This document shows positions 51,401 through 62,500 of a stretch of DNA of 64,000 bases, in pieces (the stretch's first letter is position 1; each line of letters opens with the position of its first letter). A program made the position numbers and the translations under genes. This stretch comes from Hydractinia symbiolongicarpus (Eukaryota > Cnidaria > Hydrozoa > Anthoathecata > Hydractiniidae): NCBI RefSeq assembly GCF_029227915.1, contig NC_079884.1, positions 7,936,001 to 8,000,000 on the forward strand. The letters run 5' to 3'. Below the pieces are notes generated by a model. The model was not told the DNA's origin. It worked only from the letters and a program-made list of their open reading frames with translations, and ran no database searches.

Positions 51401-52315
51401 ATAATTTGACAACAAACACCATTCGCAATAATACATCTCAGCAAAAAGTTGAATTTAAAATTAATTGATCATATCTTCTTTTGTCATCGTGTAGATTTTA
51501 TATTTAAATTATTATCTATGATAATTAACCTTCGAGAAAAATCCACATTTGCGAATAATAATTTGTTAAGGTGAAATCTTCCGTACTCAATAATTTTTTC
51601 TAATAGCCACAACAATAATATTGCGAAATTCGTGCTTTCAACTCCACAAACGTTTTACAGAGAAGTTGTGATAGGCTTGTATGTAGAAACTGTATCTTTC
51701 CTGTATCTTTAGTGATTTATAAAGCCATATGCGGCCATGTAAAAAAAGAAAACTCCGATCCAGAATTGTTGTTCGATTACAAAGCTTTATTCAGCTTTTT
51801 CATCCCTGGCAAGAAAAGACTTGCGAGATACAGTTTACGAAATCGCCAAGACAGCAGACCCATCACTAAGGAAGAGGTAAATTTTGTTAATTTGCATGCT
51901 GGTTAATAATGTTGCATCATGGGTATTCTTCGACTTTTTATTAGTTTTATAAAAGAATAAGAGGCACTCAAAGCAGCAATAAAAAAGTTAGTTAAAATGA
52001 GGTTATTGCAATTTGATTCTTAATTTACATTGCGACTAAATTTTTACTAACAATTAAAATTGAACATACTAAAATCACTGCCATCATAATTGTCGTCATT
52101 ATCGCTACTACCGTCGTTATTGTCGTCGTCATTATTTCTAACGTTATCATTGCTGTCACTGCCGTCATTATTGTCGTCATTGTTATCGCCGTTATTGTCG
52201 CCATTATCGTAATCACCGTCATTAAAAAAAGAAGTTAAAAAGAGGTCAAATCAGTAGACAATTTCTCCTTTAGGAAGTATATCCATTACGAGAAAGAAAG
52301 CAACAGTATACTTGA
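45487..52315 (+). CDS. Sodium-coupled monocarboxylate/solute symporter, SLC5 family (SLC5A8/12-like)
   Basis: Fifteen exons: 45487-45831, 46738-46803, 47003-47054, 47236-47303, 47741-47895, 48042-48182, 48488-48623, 48906-48994, 50048-50160, 50233-50336, 50500-50586, 50850-51061, 51280-51383, 51713-51876, 52274-52315. All junctions are GT-AG and the phases close to 625 aa, the usual length for SMCT/SMVT transporters. The N-terminal exon has the family signature: a first membrane helix, GGKQKSTKEYLMAGRDM, then LLASYLSAITLLGVPSEVY, with SSNEYLERRF across the next junction. Many further hydrophobic helices follow, consistent with a 13-helix LeuT fold. Exon 12 holds a probable extracellular loop with Asn-Thr-Thr glycosylation sites. 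The protein should import lactate, pyruvate or related anions with sodium; SLC5A8, SLC5A12 and SLC5A6 cannot be told apart by eye. AATAAA lies at 52387-52392. Confidence 0.92.
48803..48883. mobile_element. 81-bp MITE, AACCTCGTTCCCAGGGC ends, in SLC5 intron 7
   Basis: AACCTCGTTCCCAGGGC at the left is matched by GCCCTGGGAACGAAGTT at the right. The 11-bp flanks (48792-48802 and 48884-48894) agree at about 7 of 11 positions, so any target duplication has decayed. Same ends as the 2.46-kb element at 23086. Confidence 0.7.
50666..50748. mobile_element. MITE-like remnant of the same family in SLC5 intron 11
   Basis: Starts AACCGCGATCCCAGGGCC. The right end has CCCTGGG followed by an insertion before AGAGGTT. 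No target duplication is evident. Confidence 0.45.
52080..52225. repeat. GTC/ATT trinucleotide-rich low-complexity tract in SLC5 intron 14
   Basis: Interrupted repeats of GTCATTATTGTCGTC-like sequence. The minus-strand frame across it reads only Thr/Ile/Met and is not a gene. Confidence 0.75.
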
Positions 52316-52386
52316 GGTAAGTGAGACACGAAAAGACAAGTAAGCAGCCATGCATGAATATTTCCTCATTAACCGATTTTTTTACT

Positions 52387-52392
52387 AATAAA
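52387..52392 (+). terminator. Poly(A) signal AATAAA of the SLC5 gene
   Basis: Canonical hexamer 72 bp after the stop codon at 52313-52315. Confidence 0.6.
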
Positions 52393-55368
52393 GAGTCCAA
52401 AATATAGGAGCAGTTGCAATAATCAGTATCAATCTAAGGAAGTACGTGGTTTACCATTTTTTATTACTTCGTATTGCTTTAACAAAAATGTCTCTGCCTA
52501 AATGATAGCTGAAACGGGGCTCCCAAGTTATTGGGGCTTGGCAGATATCTTTCTCTGTTTACAAGCCAAAAAACTAGTTTTCCCATTATTCCTGACCAAC
52601 AGAACTAAAAAAAACTGAACTAAAATGTGCTGATGAGTAACGATTGGTTAAAGTTGCAACGCCTCTCGTCCATTGGCTATTTGCTATTGTTCTTTACCAC
52701 GTGACTAATATTGGTGAAACCAGAATATTATTGATGTGGGGTCTCACTTACATTAACTAACACGTATACTAAAGTTGCTAACGACGATACTAAGCGTGAC
52801 CATGCATTGTAAACACAACGAAGAGCTAAGTAGCTGCAATTTTTTTAAAGAAACTTGCAGCTTTGTATTTTTTGGTTGCATCAACTTTGGGTTTTCCCTG
52901 TTAAATTTGATTAACAAATTCTGGAGTTTCCGTTTGAGTAAAATCGGTATTTTTTAAAAATGAGTGCAATGTTAACTGAGTTGTGCCTCCCTCTTGTTTA
53001 CATAAACAGGGTGGAAACGCAGTAGTTAAAAGTTCCCGCCCTGCAATACCAATTTTTACATAAGCAGGGCGGAAACGCAGCAGTTAAAAAAGTTGACGCC
53101 CTGCAATACCACTTGCTTACCTAAACAGGGCGGAAACGCAGCAGGTAAAAGTTCCCGCCTTGCAATGCCACTTGTTTACTTAAACAGGGTGGAAACGCAG
53201 CAGTTAAAAAATTTGACGCTCTGCAATACCACTTGTTTATGTAAACACACGACTCTGCTTGCGTTTTTTTTTCTCGACGCGAGAACTTAGAAACGTTTGG
53301 GTGGAGTCATTTATTCCGGTGTCCATAAAGATCATTCTTTTTATTATATCTCTATGGCACTTTAGAATCTATGCATTGTTAAAATCCGTCAAAACAAAAA
53401 ACCACTACTCCTTGCCCTGTAATAGCAAAATTTGTTTATTATTTTTTTTAAATGATTGTTATAATTTATAGTTTTTACAACGTAAACAAAGAAATACAGA
53501 AAAATAGATACTTATTTGGTATACACGCTAATACCTCATAGAAACGTACGCTCAGACCATTTTCCTAAAATGGCGAGAGCAAGAGCTGCTCCTGCTAACA
53601 ATTTAAAACACCATTTTTTATTTTTTATAGTTGCAGCATTATGAATATCAGCTAGGTTTTCAAACTTTAAAGTTTGTTTACAAATCAAAACAGGGAAGCT
53701 GTGAAGAGCGTTTTTAAACCCCTATCCGTTTGTTTGTTTGTTTGTTTGTTTTATTTATTTATTCATTTATTTATTTATTTATAATTCTGTTATATAGGCT
53801 GAGCTTTCAGTAATGGGCAACGGCCAAACGCAGTTATAACCATTTCAACCTATCCCAAGTGGAAATACGATACAATGTCTACATGGAACTATTATGGCCG
53901 ACGTAACATTGTATTTCGAAGATATATGAATCTTTTATGGATTTTAACAACGTTCAACGGTGGGTCCAAAGTCTTGTTATGAAGTTATTGTTTAAAATTA
54001 GAGTAAAATGTAACAATTCTATTGATCAAGGGGTATAATCTTTCGGTGCTTTAAATATTGCGTCAAATATTGAGTAAAATTTCTCTTTACGGAATTCTGA
54101 AGACATAAATACTTGGCCTAGTGTGTCAAATATGCTTGTTGTTTCTTGCGTGTAACGATTTATTCTAACTTTTGTTTTCAAGACTTTCTGAAGTCTGGTG
54201 CCTATTTTAATGACAACATACTTGTATATAGGGAAATATAATGTTTACCATCAGGAGGGTACATCCCTGGTTTACATAAGCAATGATTGTAAAATAATTT
54301 TGTATGATTTTTCATTGTTTTTTTTTGTGCTTTTTCTTAACAGTTTAACAGTGTTCTCATAAAATTTCCAAATTCCTTTTTTATATTTAATTATAATTTC
54401 TGAGATATTTGGTGTTTGTATTTGTAGTTTTTATTTGTAATTTTTACTTATAATTTTTAGATTTTTCGTTTGTATGATGTAACGTGAAAAACATAGAAAA
54501 TAATAGTCCCACTCTTGTGCATCATTTGTTACAACTTCATCACCAGCCCCTTATCTTTTATTACTACCCACATTTTTTCAAAATGGTAGGCGAATCGTTA
54601 CACCGTGTTAGAGATGCACGAAATATGAGCGAAATTTCAAGGACTCTTGATTTCATCACGGGCTAACAACTAGTCATATATAACAAAAAATATAAAAAAA
54701 CGGAAATAGAAAACGTGAATCCAGCTTAGGCTGTCACGACATCACCAGTTCTGCTTCTCCACAGTTGCTAGCGAGTGTCTTTGTTTATGAAAGATTGATC
54801 CTAAATTACTTCTATCTGTAGAAAGGTATCTCTATCAGTTTGATGAAGACGTCCTGATCCTTTTTTTCTTTGGATGCCATGGATTAAAACCTTTAGAAGA
54901 CATTAGGTTTGTAGAAAAGCAGAGAGCCTTGTACTGGGTGACATGAAAACACACTATTTCTCAATAATTTTGATTTTTTTTGCCTGAAATAACTGTCTCA
55001 GGCTCAACTCAAGTTAGTTTTAACAGATGGGTTGACTCAACACGCATAATAATATCATCTACCATTTAAAAACTGTGGTGAACGTAGCTTAGTTGAGCCT
55101 TGCGTAAATGTTTTGGGTGGATATCTTCTAGATGTAATTAAAAACAATCATTTCCATAAAAAAAGAAAAAATTAAAACTTATTATATAGTTTTTTCTAAC
55201 ATTGATGTTAGTTTGAAGAGTAGTTTAAGATCTAAAATTTCAACTATAAATTTTTGGCGAGCCAAAAATATCAACATGAAAATAGAATTTTGGAAACGTA
55301 GAGTGACTAAAGAACTAAAAAAACCTTCCGATTCAATAAAAAAGTTCCCGTGTGACACATTGATAAAT
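52393..55368. other. Non-coding interval
   Basis: No gene recognised. Holds the ~62-bp repeat array, a TTTG/TTTA microsatellite at about 53727-53782, and AT-rich sequence. The 54484-54666 frame has no domain. Confidence 0.45.
52997..53248. repeat. Tandem repeat of about 62 bp, four copies
   Basis: Units contain TTTACATAAACAGGG, GGAAACGCAGCAG, TTAAAA and CGCCCTGCAATACCA. Two alternate versions (TTCCCGCC and GTTGACGCC) suggest a dimer period. Confidence 0.85.
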
Positions 55369-57976
55369 TTAACATATGTTGCATGTTTTCTTGCAGTAAC
55401 GTAACATAAGTCCACGAAATACTTGTTGACGACATACACCCAACCAATTGACACAGTCATGAAATGTATCTATACATCCAATAGGAGCTTCCAATTGATT
55501 TGGTGAGTTGGGTATAAAGGCTATAAATAAATAATATTGGATTTCAATTATAAAAAGGGGTACACTATGCACCCTCGTCTCTTCGCAAATTAAATAGGTA
55601 GAAAGCCTATAACATCATAAATTGGGACCCAGACGAAAACATATTTTGAAAAAATGTTTTGGCTTTTGTGTCATTTAAATTTCTTTGTAATTGTAATCAG
55701 TACTTGAAGATATCGACAAAAACTTCTGCTTATTAGGATAATCAGGGCTCACTTTTTAGAATATTCATTTTTACAACACACTTGGAGAAATTTACGGCGT
55801 GAAAGTATAATATCATTGTGTTGCATCTAATTTTTAAAACTCTACAAGATTAGTTCATCAGCGCTTCCTCATTCATCTCTTATCTCAGAATTAAAAACGA
55901 AAAAATTGTGAAGAGATATGCGTTGTACATCTTGTACAACAACTAGTCCAAATTATATGGTATGTTTTACATTGAATTGTCAACATAGGGCTAATGGATC
56001 AAACGTTTTGATTAGTTGCTAGATTTTGTCAATCAAAAAAGATATTTAAATTAGCGGAAAAAATTGTCTACCACTTTTGTGATGCAATTTTTGGGGAGAT
56101 ATTAATTTTTCTCATTCCGACCATTGATTTATTTTCTAAGAAATATTAAATTTTGAAGTTTTTCAAAAAAGATCCTTTACCTCCATTTCTGAGTGGTAGA
56201 ACATTTTGTAAAAACAATCCATCCAAATTTCCCTGCGGTCGATATCGACAAACTATATACGTCATCAACCCGCCATACATCTCGGCGACGGAGTAACCAC
56301 ACCCCACTCTTCCCGTGGAACGCCACACCAACTATAACGTAAATAGGGAAACGTAAATTCCGAAAATATAATTAGTTACCAGACTTGTTGCAGCGTGGTA
56401 ACCAGGACTCTTAATTTTCGACAGTACTACACTTTGACTCTTAGTGAGAAGGAATTAAAAGGCTTCGACTAATTTTAAAACATGGCCTTTGTAAGACTAT
56501 TCATATTACCAGCATACCTCAGTGAAGTGACCAACTTCTTCTAGATTCGGTGCTGGATTGTTAAAGTCATATAAACCTATTTCCAAATACCTGGAATAGA
56601 AAGAAAAAGCATTGATTACTTTATTGAAATTTATCCATCGGAATGAACATCTACTCTAGGGCTCGTGTCTCTTTCCATCATAAAGAGGTAACAAAGGGCC
56701 TTGGAGACGATAATGTAATAATCTTTTAAAATTATTTCACATACAATTTTACTGACCTTTGTAAAGAAAATACCCAGCTACAACCAGGAAAGCAGGCTAG
56801 TAAATTATTATAGAAGTGGCGCGAAGACACAGAGGGCAAAAATTGTGGCTATGCTAGATTTTGCAGTGAGAATAAAAATGACTTCCACTGAAAGCAAAAT
56901 TAAGCGTAACTTTTTTTTTCACAGAATAAATTACTGTTTCTAGAATAAGATCTAAATGAGTCACAATTACGGAACATGTTACTTTACATTTTTTTGTAGC
57001 ATACATGAAAATGGTGTATCTTTAGTAATAGTTACTCAGCTGTGAGAAACAAGTCAGGACGACACTATATTAGCATGTCAAAACCAGACTATTTTTAATA
57101 TAGCACTCATAAATGGCTGCCAAATTTCTATTTTGTGCTAACAATGCATGAAATAGCGATGTCTGAGATATGTACGACGGGTGATCCTCATGGCTTTGTA
57201 GTCGCCAGGTGGATAGCAATATCAAAGAGTATTATTGTGTTTTTAATTACCGGCCCGTGCATCCGCGATGACATTACGTATAAAACTTAAACCGGAGGTG
57301 AAAGTATCTACATCTACATTCTACGTTGAGGCGGACAAAATGCTCATATATACGTTGTTTCCTATCTTCCATTGTGCTTGGGTGAAACACATAAAGTGTC
57401 AAAGTGTTTTTGCAGGGAAAACCTTTCTAGATTCTGCAACCTTTTTCTAGTTTCTACTAGCGAAGTTCTTTGAGACTATTTTAGAAAAAAACATTTTACA
57501 GGAAATAAACTTTTTCGAACTTTCCAAAAAACACAAAATGCGCACAAGTTTCCGCCGCAAACACTTTCTTGCCTATCAAAGTACTTGTCAAGAAAACGCC
57601 TTTATCTGTTTGAGCAGAGACAGAAAAGCATGTGAAAAAGTTCAGAGCCATACCAATAATAGACGGCTTCAGCGACCGATTTGGTTCTTTTAAATCCGTC
57701 AAACCCTTTGTAAAGATTCTCTCCATAGTAACCATTTTTGGCACCTTGCGAATGCTGAATTGAGTTTTCTACTGCTAAAACTTCAGCATATTTTTGTGCT
57801 TCGCTTGCTAAATCAGCATCCCATTCCAAATTTTGCACCAAATGTAAATCGCGAACAAAATTATGCGCGAATGTTGTTTTATCTGCAAATGACACTCCAT
57901 CTTCGATGTCAAAAGACTTGCATATTGGTATAACCCCACTTAATAAAATAAACAAAAACCGGAGCACTTTCTTCAT
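55369..57976 (-). CDS. Secreted CAP-domain protein with C-terminal ShKT domain
   Basis: Four exons on the minus strand: 57654-57976, 56518-56590, 56181-56331, 55369-55520, giving 232 aa with consistent phases (2, 0, 1) and GT-AG sites. Residues ~1-21 form a hydrophobic signal peptide (MKKVLRFLFILLSGVIPICK). The CAP (CRISP/GAPR-1/PR-1) domain follows: IQHS, GENLYKG, GHFTE at the exon 2 end, then VWRSTGRVGCG and YIVCRYRPQGN. The last exon adds a ~35-residue six-cysteine ShKT module (CIDTF, CVNW, YCKKTCNIC). This module is named after a sea anemone potassium-channel toxin but is widespread in non-toxic secreted proteins and peptidases. CAP plus ShKT proteins are known in cnidarians and nematodes. 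A role in venom, innate defence or matrix cannot be decided from sequence. Extending exon 3 past its GTAAAG donor would give a read-through stop 12 codons later; splicing is preferred. Confidence 0.88.
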
Positions 57977-59504
57977 TTTTACAAAATCTGTGCAAAAAGA
58001 TCACAACAAAACTTTTTTCTGCAAAAACTTTGATTGCAGAAACAACTGCATTTGGAATAGTCAATCATTCATATATCAACCTCGAACCCAATATAACTAC
58101 ATTCATCTCTATAGGTTATTCAGAAAAAACTGGGAAGAAAATTTACATTTTATAATTTATTCAAACTTTTTTACATTGATACCTTTGCAGAAATCTGAAT
58201 GGTAAACAGAACGATAGCAAATCTGTCTGTGCGTTTTTGATTTAAGAATTAATAATTGCAAAGTTTAAGGCTTATCTCCCGTGAAAGAACAAGTTTGTAT
58301 AAAATAGCTTTTAAACCGATCAATATTTTTCAAAAAATAAAACGATTTATTAGCTTATTTATGTCGCAGGGTAATGGTGACGATTAAGGCGCTTGCCGGG
58401 GAAAAAATAAACGTAATGGCTTATTTCTAAAGTAAATAAAGGCAAGACTTGAAGGAAATCAAGGTCAATGTTGTTATTTTAAAGAATTATTCAACTTTTC
58501 AAGTTTTTTCATATGAAGCCATTTTTTTTTAGTTTAAATCTTTACAATTTTATTTTAAATCTTTACAATTATGTTACTGCTGGTCCTGAATAACCAGCCA
58601 GAAAGCGAGACAAGCAACCGTCCTTATGCATATACAGCAAAATAGTCGATAGAAAAACCACGGACTTTGAAATTTTTTTTAACTATAAAAGGAAACAGGG
58701 AAAATAGGCCAACCATTCATCGCTTACAAGAACATTGTGGAAAGATTTTTAAAAAATACATTAATATATTTTGTACATTGAAAACAATGAGCTCTTTATC
58801 AAAACCTAAAATTGTATAATTACACCCTCCAGCGCAATTTCTTTTTCATTTTAAATCCAAAAGTAACCTCGTTCCCAGGGCCCTTTTAGCCTTTTATAAC
58901 GGAAAAAAAACATACGGCTATTTCAAAATACGGCTGTTCCAAAAAAGGCGAAAAAGGCCCTGAAGAAATGATATCCCGAAAACATCAACAGTCGATCAAT
59001 TTCTTGGTATAAAATAATGATTTAACTCGACGTACTTTCAGTGATATTTTCTAGTGTAGATTAAACGTTGATTTTCCTGTAAGTCATTAAAATCGAAAAT
59101 TAACATCTGTTTTGTTACCCAATACAGGTTTCCGTAAAAAATATTTGGCACTTTCTTGTGACTGGCAGAAATTTAAATGTAATTCTCAAAGTAGATCTTT
59201 TCGGTACACGATACTTCGAAAAGCATACAGCAAATACACGATAGCTGTTATATTTGATGCGAAAAGTTTATGCTTCAATACTTTTTAATAACTTTCTTTA
59301 AAATCTCCGTTTTCGGGAAATGTTTTCAAATTTAAATTTGGCAAGAAGCTATAGAGAAAAGTAGACACTTTCTACGTGTACTGTAGAGGGACGTGTACAG
59401 AAAGATTGTTGATTTCTTGGCTGATAATTTTCATTTCTTCGAGGACGAACTTTACACGATTTGTTTAATTTTTAACCATGCGTCAAAACATCAAATAGCA
59501 AATA
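57977..59504. other. Divergent intergenic region between CAP-ShKT and ACE-like genes
   Basis: Lies between two divergently transcribed genes, so it should hold both promoters; none can be pinned down. A decayed MITE-like sequence starts at 58865 (AACCTCGTTCCCAGGGC) without a clear right end. Confidence 0.45.
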
Positions 59505-62500
59505 ATGATGAAGACAGCATATTTAAACATATTTTCAATTTTTTTACTGTATATAATATTGACAGGACATAGTTGCTATGGAGACAATAAAGCAATCGAT
59601 GACTTTTTAAAACAATACAATACCGAAGCTGATCAACTTCAGCGAGAGGATACTTTAGCATCTTGGGATTACGAAACAGACATGTCGAAAGGTAATAAAG
59701 ATAAAACAACTGAAATGAGCGGAAAGACTTCAAAGTTTGCGTTAGATTCTCGTAAAAAAGCCGAAGAGCTACTCAAAGACATCGGCGATGATACTCCGGC
59801 TGCATCAATACGACAGTTGAAGTTAATTACTAGAACGGCGTCGAGTAGTTCTTCCGACGAATCTAAAGAAGTGTCGGAATTAATTTCTAAAATGACAGCG
59901 ATATATAGCAAGACGTCGGTAAGTAGATGATTCGATGGGAATTCCATGCTTATCCCTCTTTCCAGGAATCTATTACGTAGTGCACTTATCACGGAGCGTG
60001 ATAAATTTACCTTAAAGGCATAAAGATCTGGGATTTTTTTGTTGTTGTTTCGTGCATAGGAAAGTCAGCTTGCAAGTCAACCTCGTCTCCAAGTCTTGTT
60101 AGGCTTTTTCTATTTGAACGGCCCGAACAAATATGAATATGGAAAGCCCAACAAGTCCTGGAAACGAGGTTGCTTGCCAGTCCTCAAATAAGGAATATTT
60201 AAATATGAGCGTTCAAACCATAACCACTAAAATCGTATCAAAGCTGACAGGTTAATGGCATTGAAGAAAAAAATGGCAGTGGTTGTGAAATTTTTTATTC
60301 CTCGTTTCAGATCGTAAAAACAATAGATGATAAAAAATACAAGTTCAAGTTAAACTCGCATTTGCTACCTATCATGTCTGAAGTAAGTTCAGAAAATCTT
60401 GGAAATCTAAGATGGGCGTGGAGAGTATGGAGGAAAGCGGTAGGTCCAAAAATTAAACCGCTGTACGAAAAGTTTGTAACACTTGTAAATAAAGGCGCAA
60501 AAGAAAATGGTTTTGACGATTACGGTGATTACTGGCGGAAAGAGTATGAAGTCGATAATTTGGAATCGATTATTGAGGAAACGTTAAAAGAAATGCACGA
60601 ACTTTATAAAAAACTTCACGCTTTCGTCAGATTTAAATTAAAGTAAGTAAAGAATTATTTGACTTTTTTATGTTTTCATCTGTCCACAGGGAGATTTGTT
60701 GACAACAAGGAAAAGAACGAACAACACAATGCCTCATTTACACGTACTATTATGTATGTATTCATTTTTCACGATTCGAAAGAAATCTCCTTTTTCCCGC
60801 GTAAAGTCAACCGTGATCCCAGGGCGCTTTTATCTCTTTTTGATATAAGGACGGCGAGATAGAAATAAAGAGAGAAAAGAGCCCTGGGATCGAAGTTGGC
60901 GTAAAGTATCTGTTGTATTTTACGTGGGAAAAATGCCCAATGTTTGCAAAGAAAATTAGTGCTTCTACGTAAGACGTCCCCTTAATAAGTCCCTAACTTT
61001 ACCGGCATTTCTTTCTGTTTCTACAACTATAATATAATTGCATAGGTGAATATTTATCATAGCACATCCATATTTTATTCTTAACAGAGAATGATGTGTG
61101 TAAGTCAAATTGAAGAAGAACTACTTTGTTCATTACTAACAAACTGCCTGGCAGTAAGCGGGATTCGATCCGCGGTCTCCAGAAATGGAAGCCGCAGACG
61201 AACCCACTACACTACTTGCTCTGTTGAGAATGGAATCGGATTCTCTGTTGAGAATGAAATACTGATAAATATTCACCTATGTATACACACCATCCGGATA
61301 AACTATCTGAGTTCATCATTAACAAATTGCCGCACGTAGTGTAGTGGGTTCGTCTGCGGCTGCCAGCTCAGGGGACCACGGATCGAATCCTGCTCACTGC
61401 CATGCAGTATGTTAGTGATGAACAAAGTAGTTCTTTTTAAATATAAATAAAATTGTGATAAAAACAGAAATCGCTGCAACCCCATGTTCTCTTCGTTCCA
61501 GTAACTTACTTGGCGATGATGTGGTCAGCAAAACAGGGCCGATGCCAGCTCATCTATTAAGCATGTGGGGACAAAATTGGGGACATTTGTATAACTTATT
61601 AAATCCGTTCCCGAAAAAACATATTCCTGATGTGACGAAAGAAATGAAAAATAAAGGCTGGACAACTAAGAAGCTTCTGCAACAAGCTGAATCCTTTTTT
61701 GTTTCTCTCGGTAAGTGTGCGCAGCGAATCAGTTATCAGACAATTCTTCTTCTGTTTGACGTTTTTTATCATGGTTTTTTCAGGGTTGGACAAAATGCCG
61801 AAAAGCTTTTATGAGAACTCGTTATTAAAGAAAGAAAATGGAAGGAAATCTGTCTGTCATCCGTCATCGTGGGACTTAGGACAAGGTGACGTAAGGCAAG
61901 TACAATTTTATAAGTTATCCAGACTGAGTCTTGATCTATTTTAGATCCAGCGAGTGGATTTGGTGTATAGCCTATTTACCATTTCGCAATAAAAACAGCA
62001 GTTTACTGCTGCCAATGTCAAGCACTAAGGTTGAAAAAGTTAAAACAGGCTATTTGTTCTTAAAAACCCTTTAAGTAAGACCCTATCGATTGTCCCTCAT
62101 CGACCATAATGAACATTTAATTTATTGTCTTCTATAGATTAAAGATGCCATGCATGGGTGTGTCTCAAGCTGATATGATCACAGTTCATCATGAAATGGG
62201 ACATATCGAATACTACCTCATGTATCAAAATCAACCGGTGGAGTTTCGTACTGGTGCCAACCCAGGGTTTCATGAAGCCGTGGGTGACACAATAGCGTTA
62301 TCTGTGATGATACCTGAGCATTTGGAATCAATAGATTTGTTGGATAAATCAGTTGGTGACGATGGTAATGAACTTCATCTGTGTACTTCATAAATCTTGT
62401 TTTAAAGGTTATAAATGTCTGTGCTTTTTACTATATATTCAGTGTGACTTCATAGTGCTTAATGTAAATGGGTAAGAATGACAGGCGGAGATAGAGGGCG

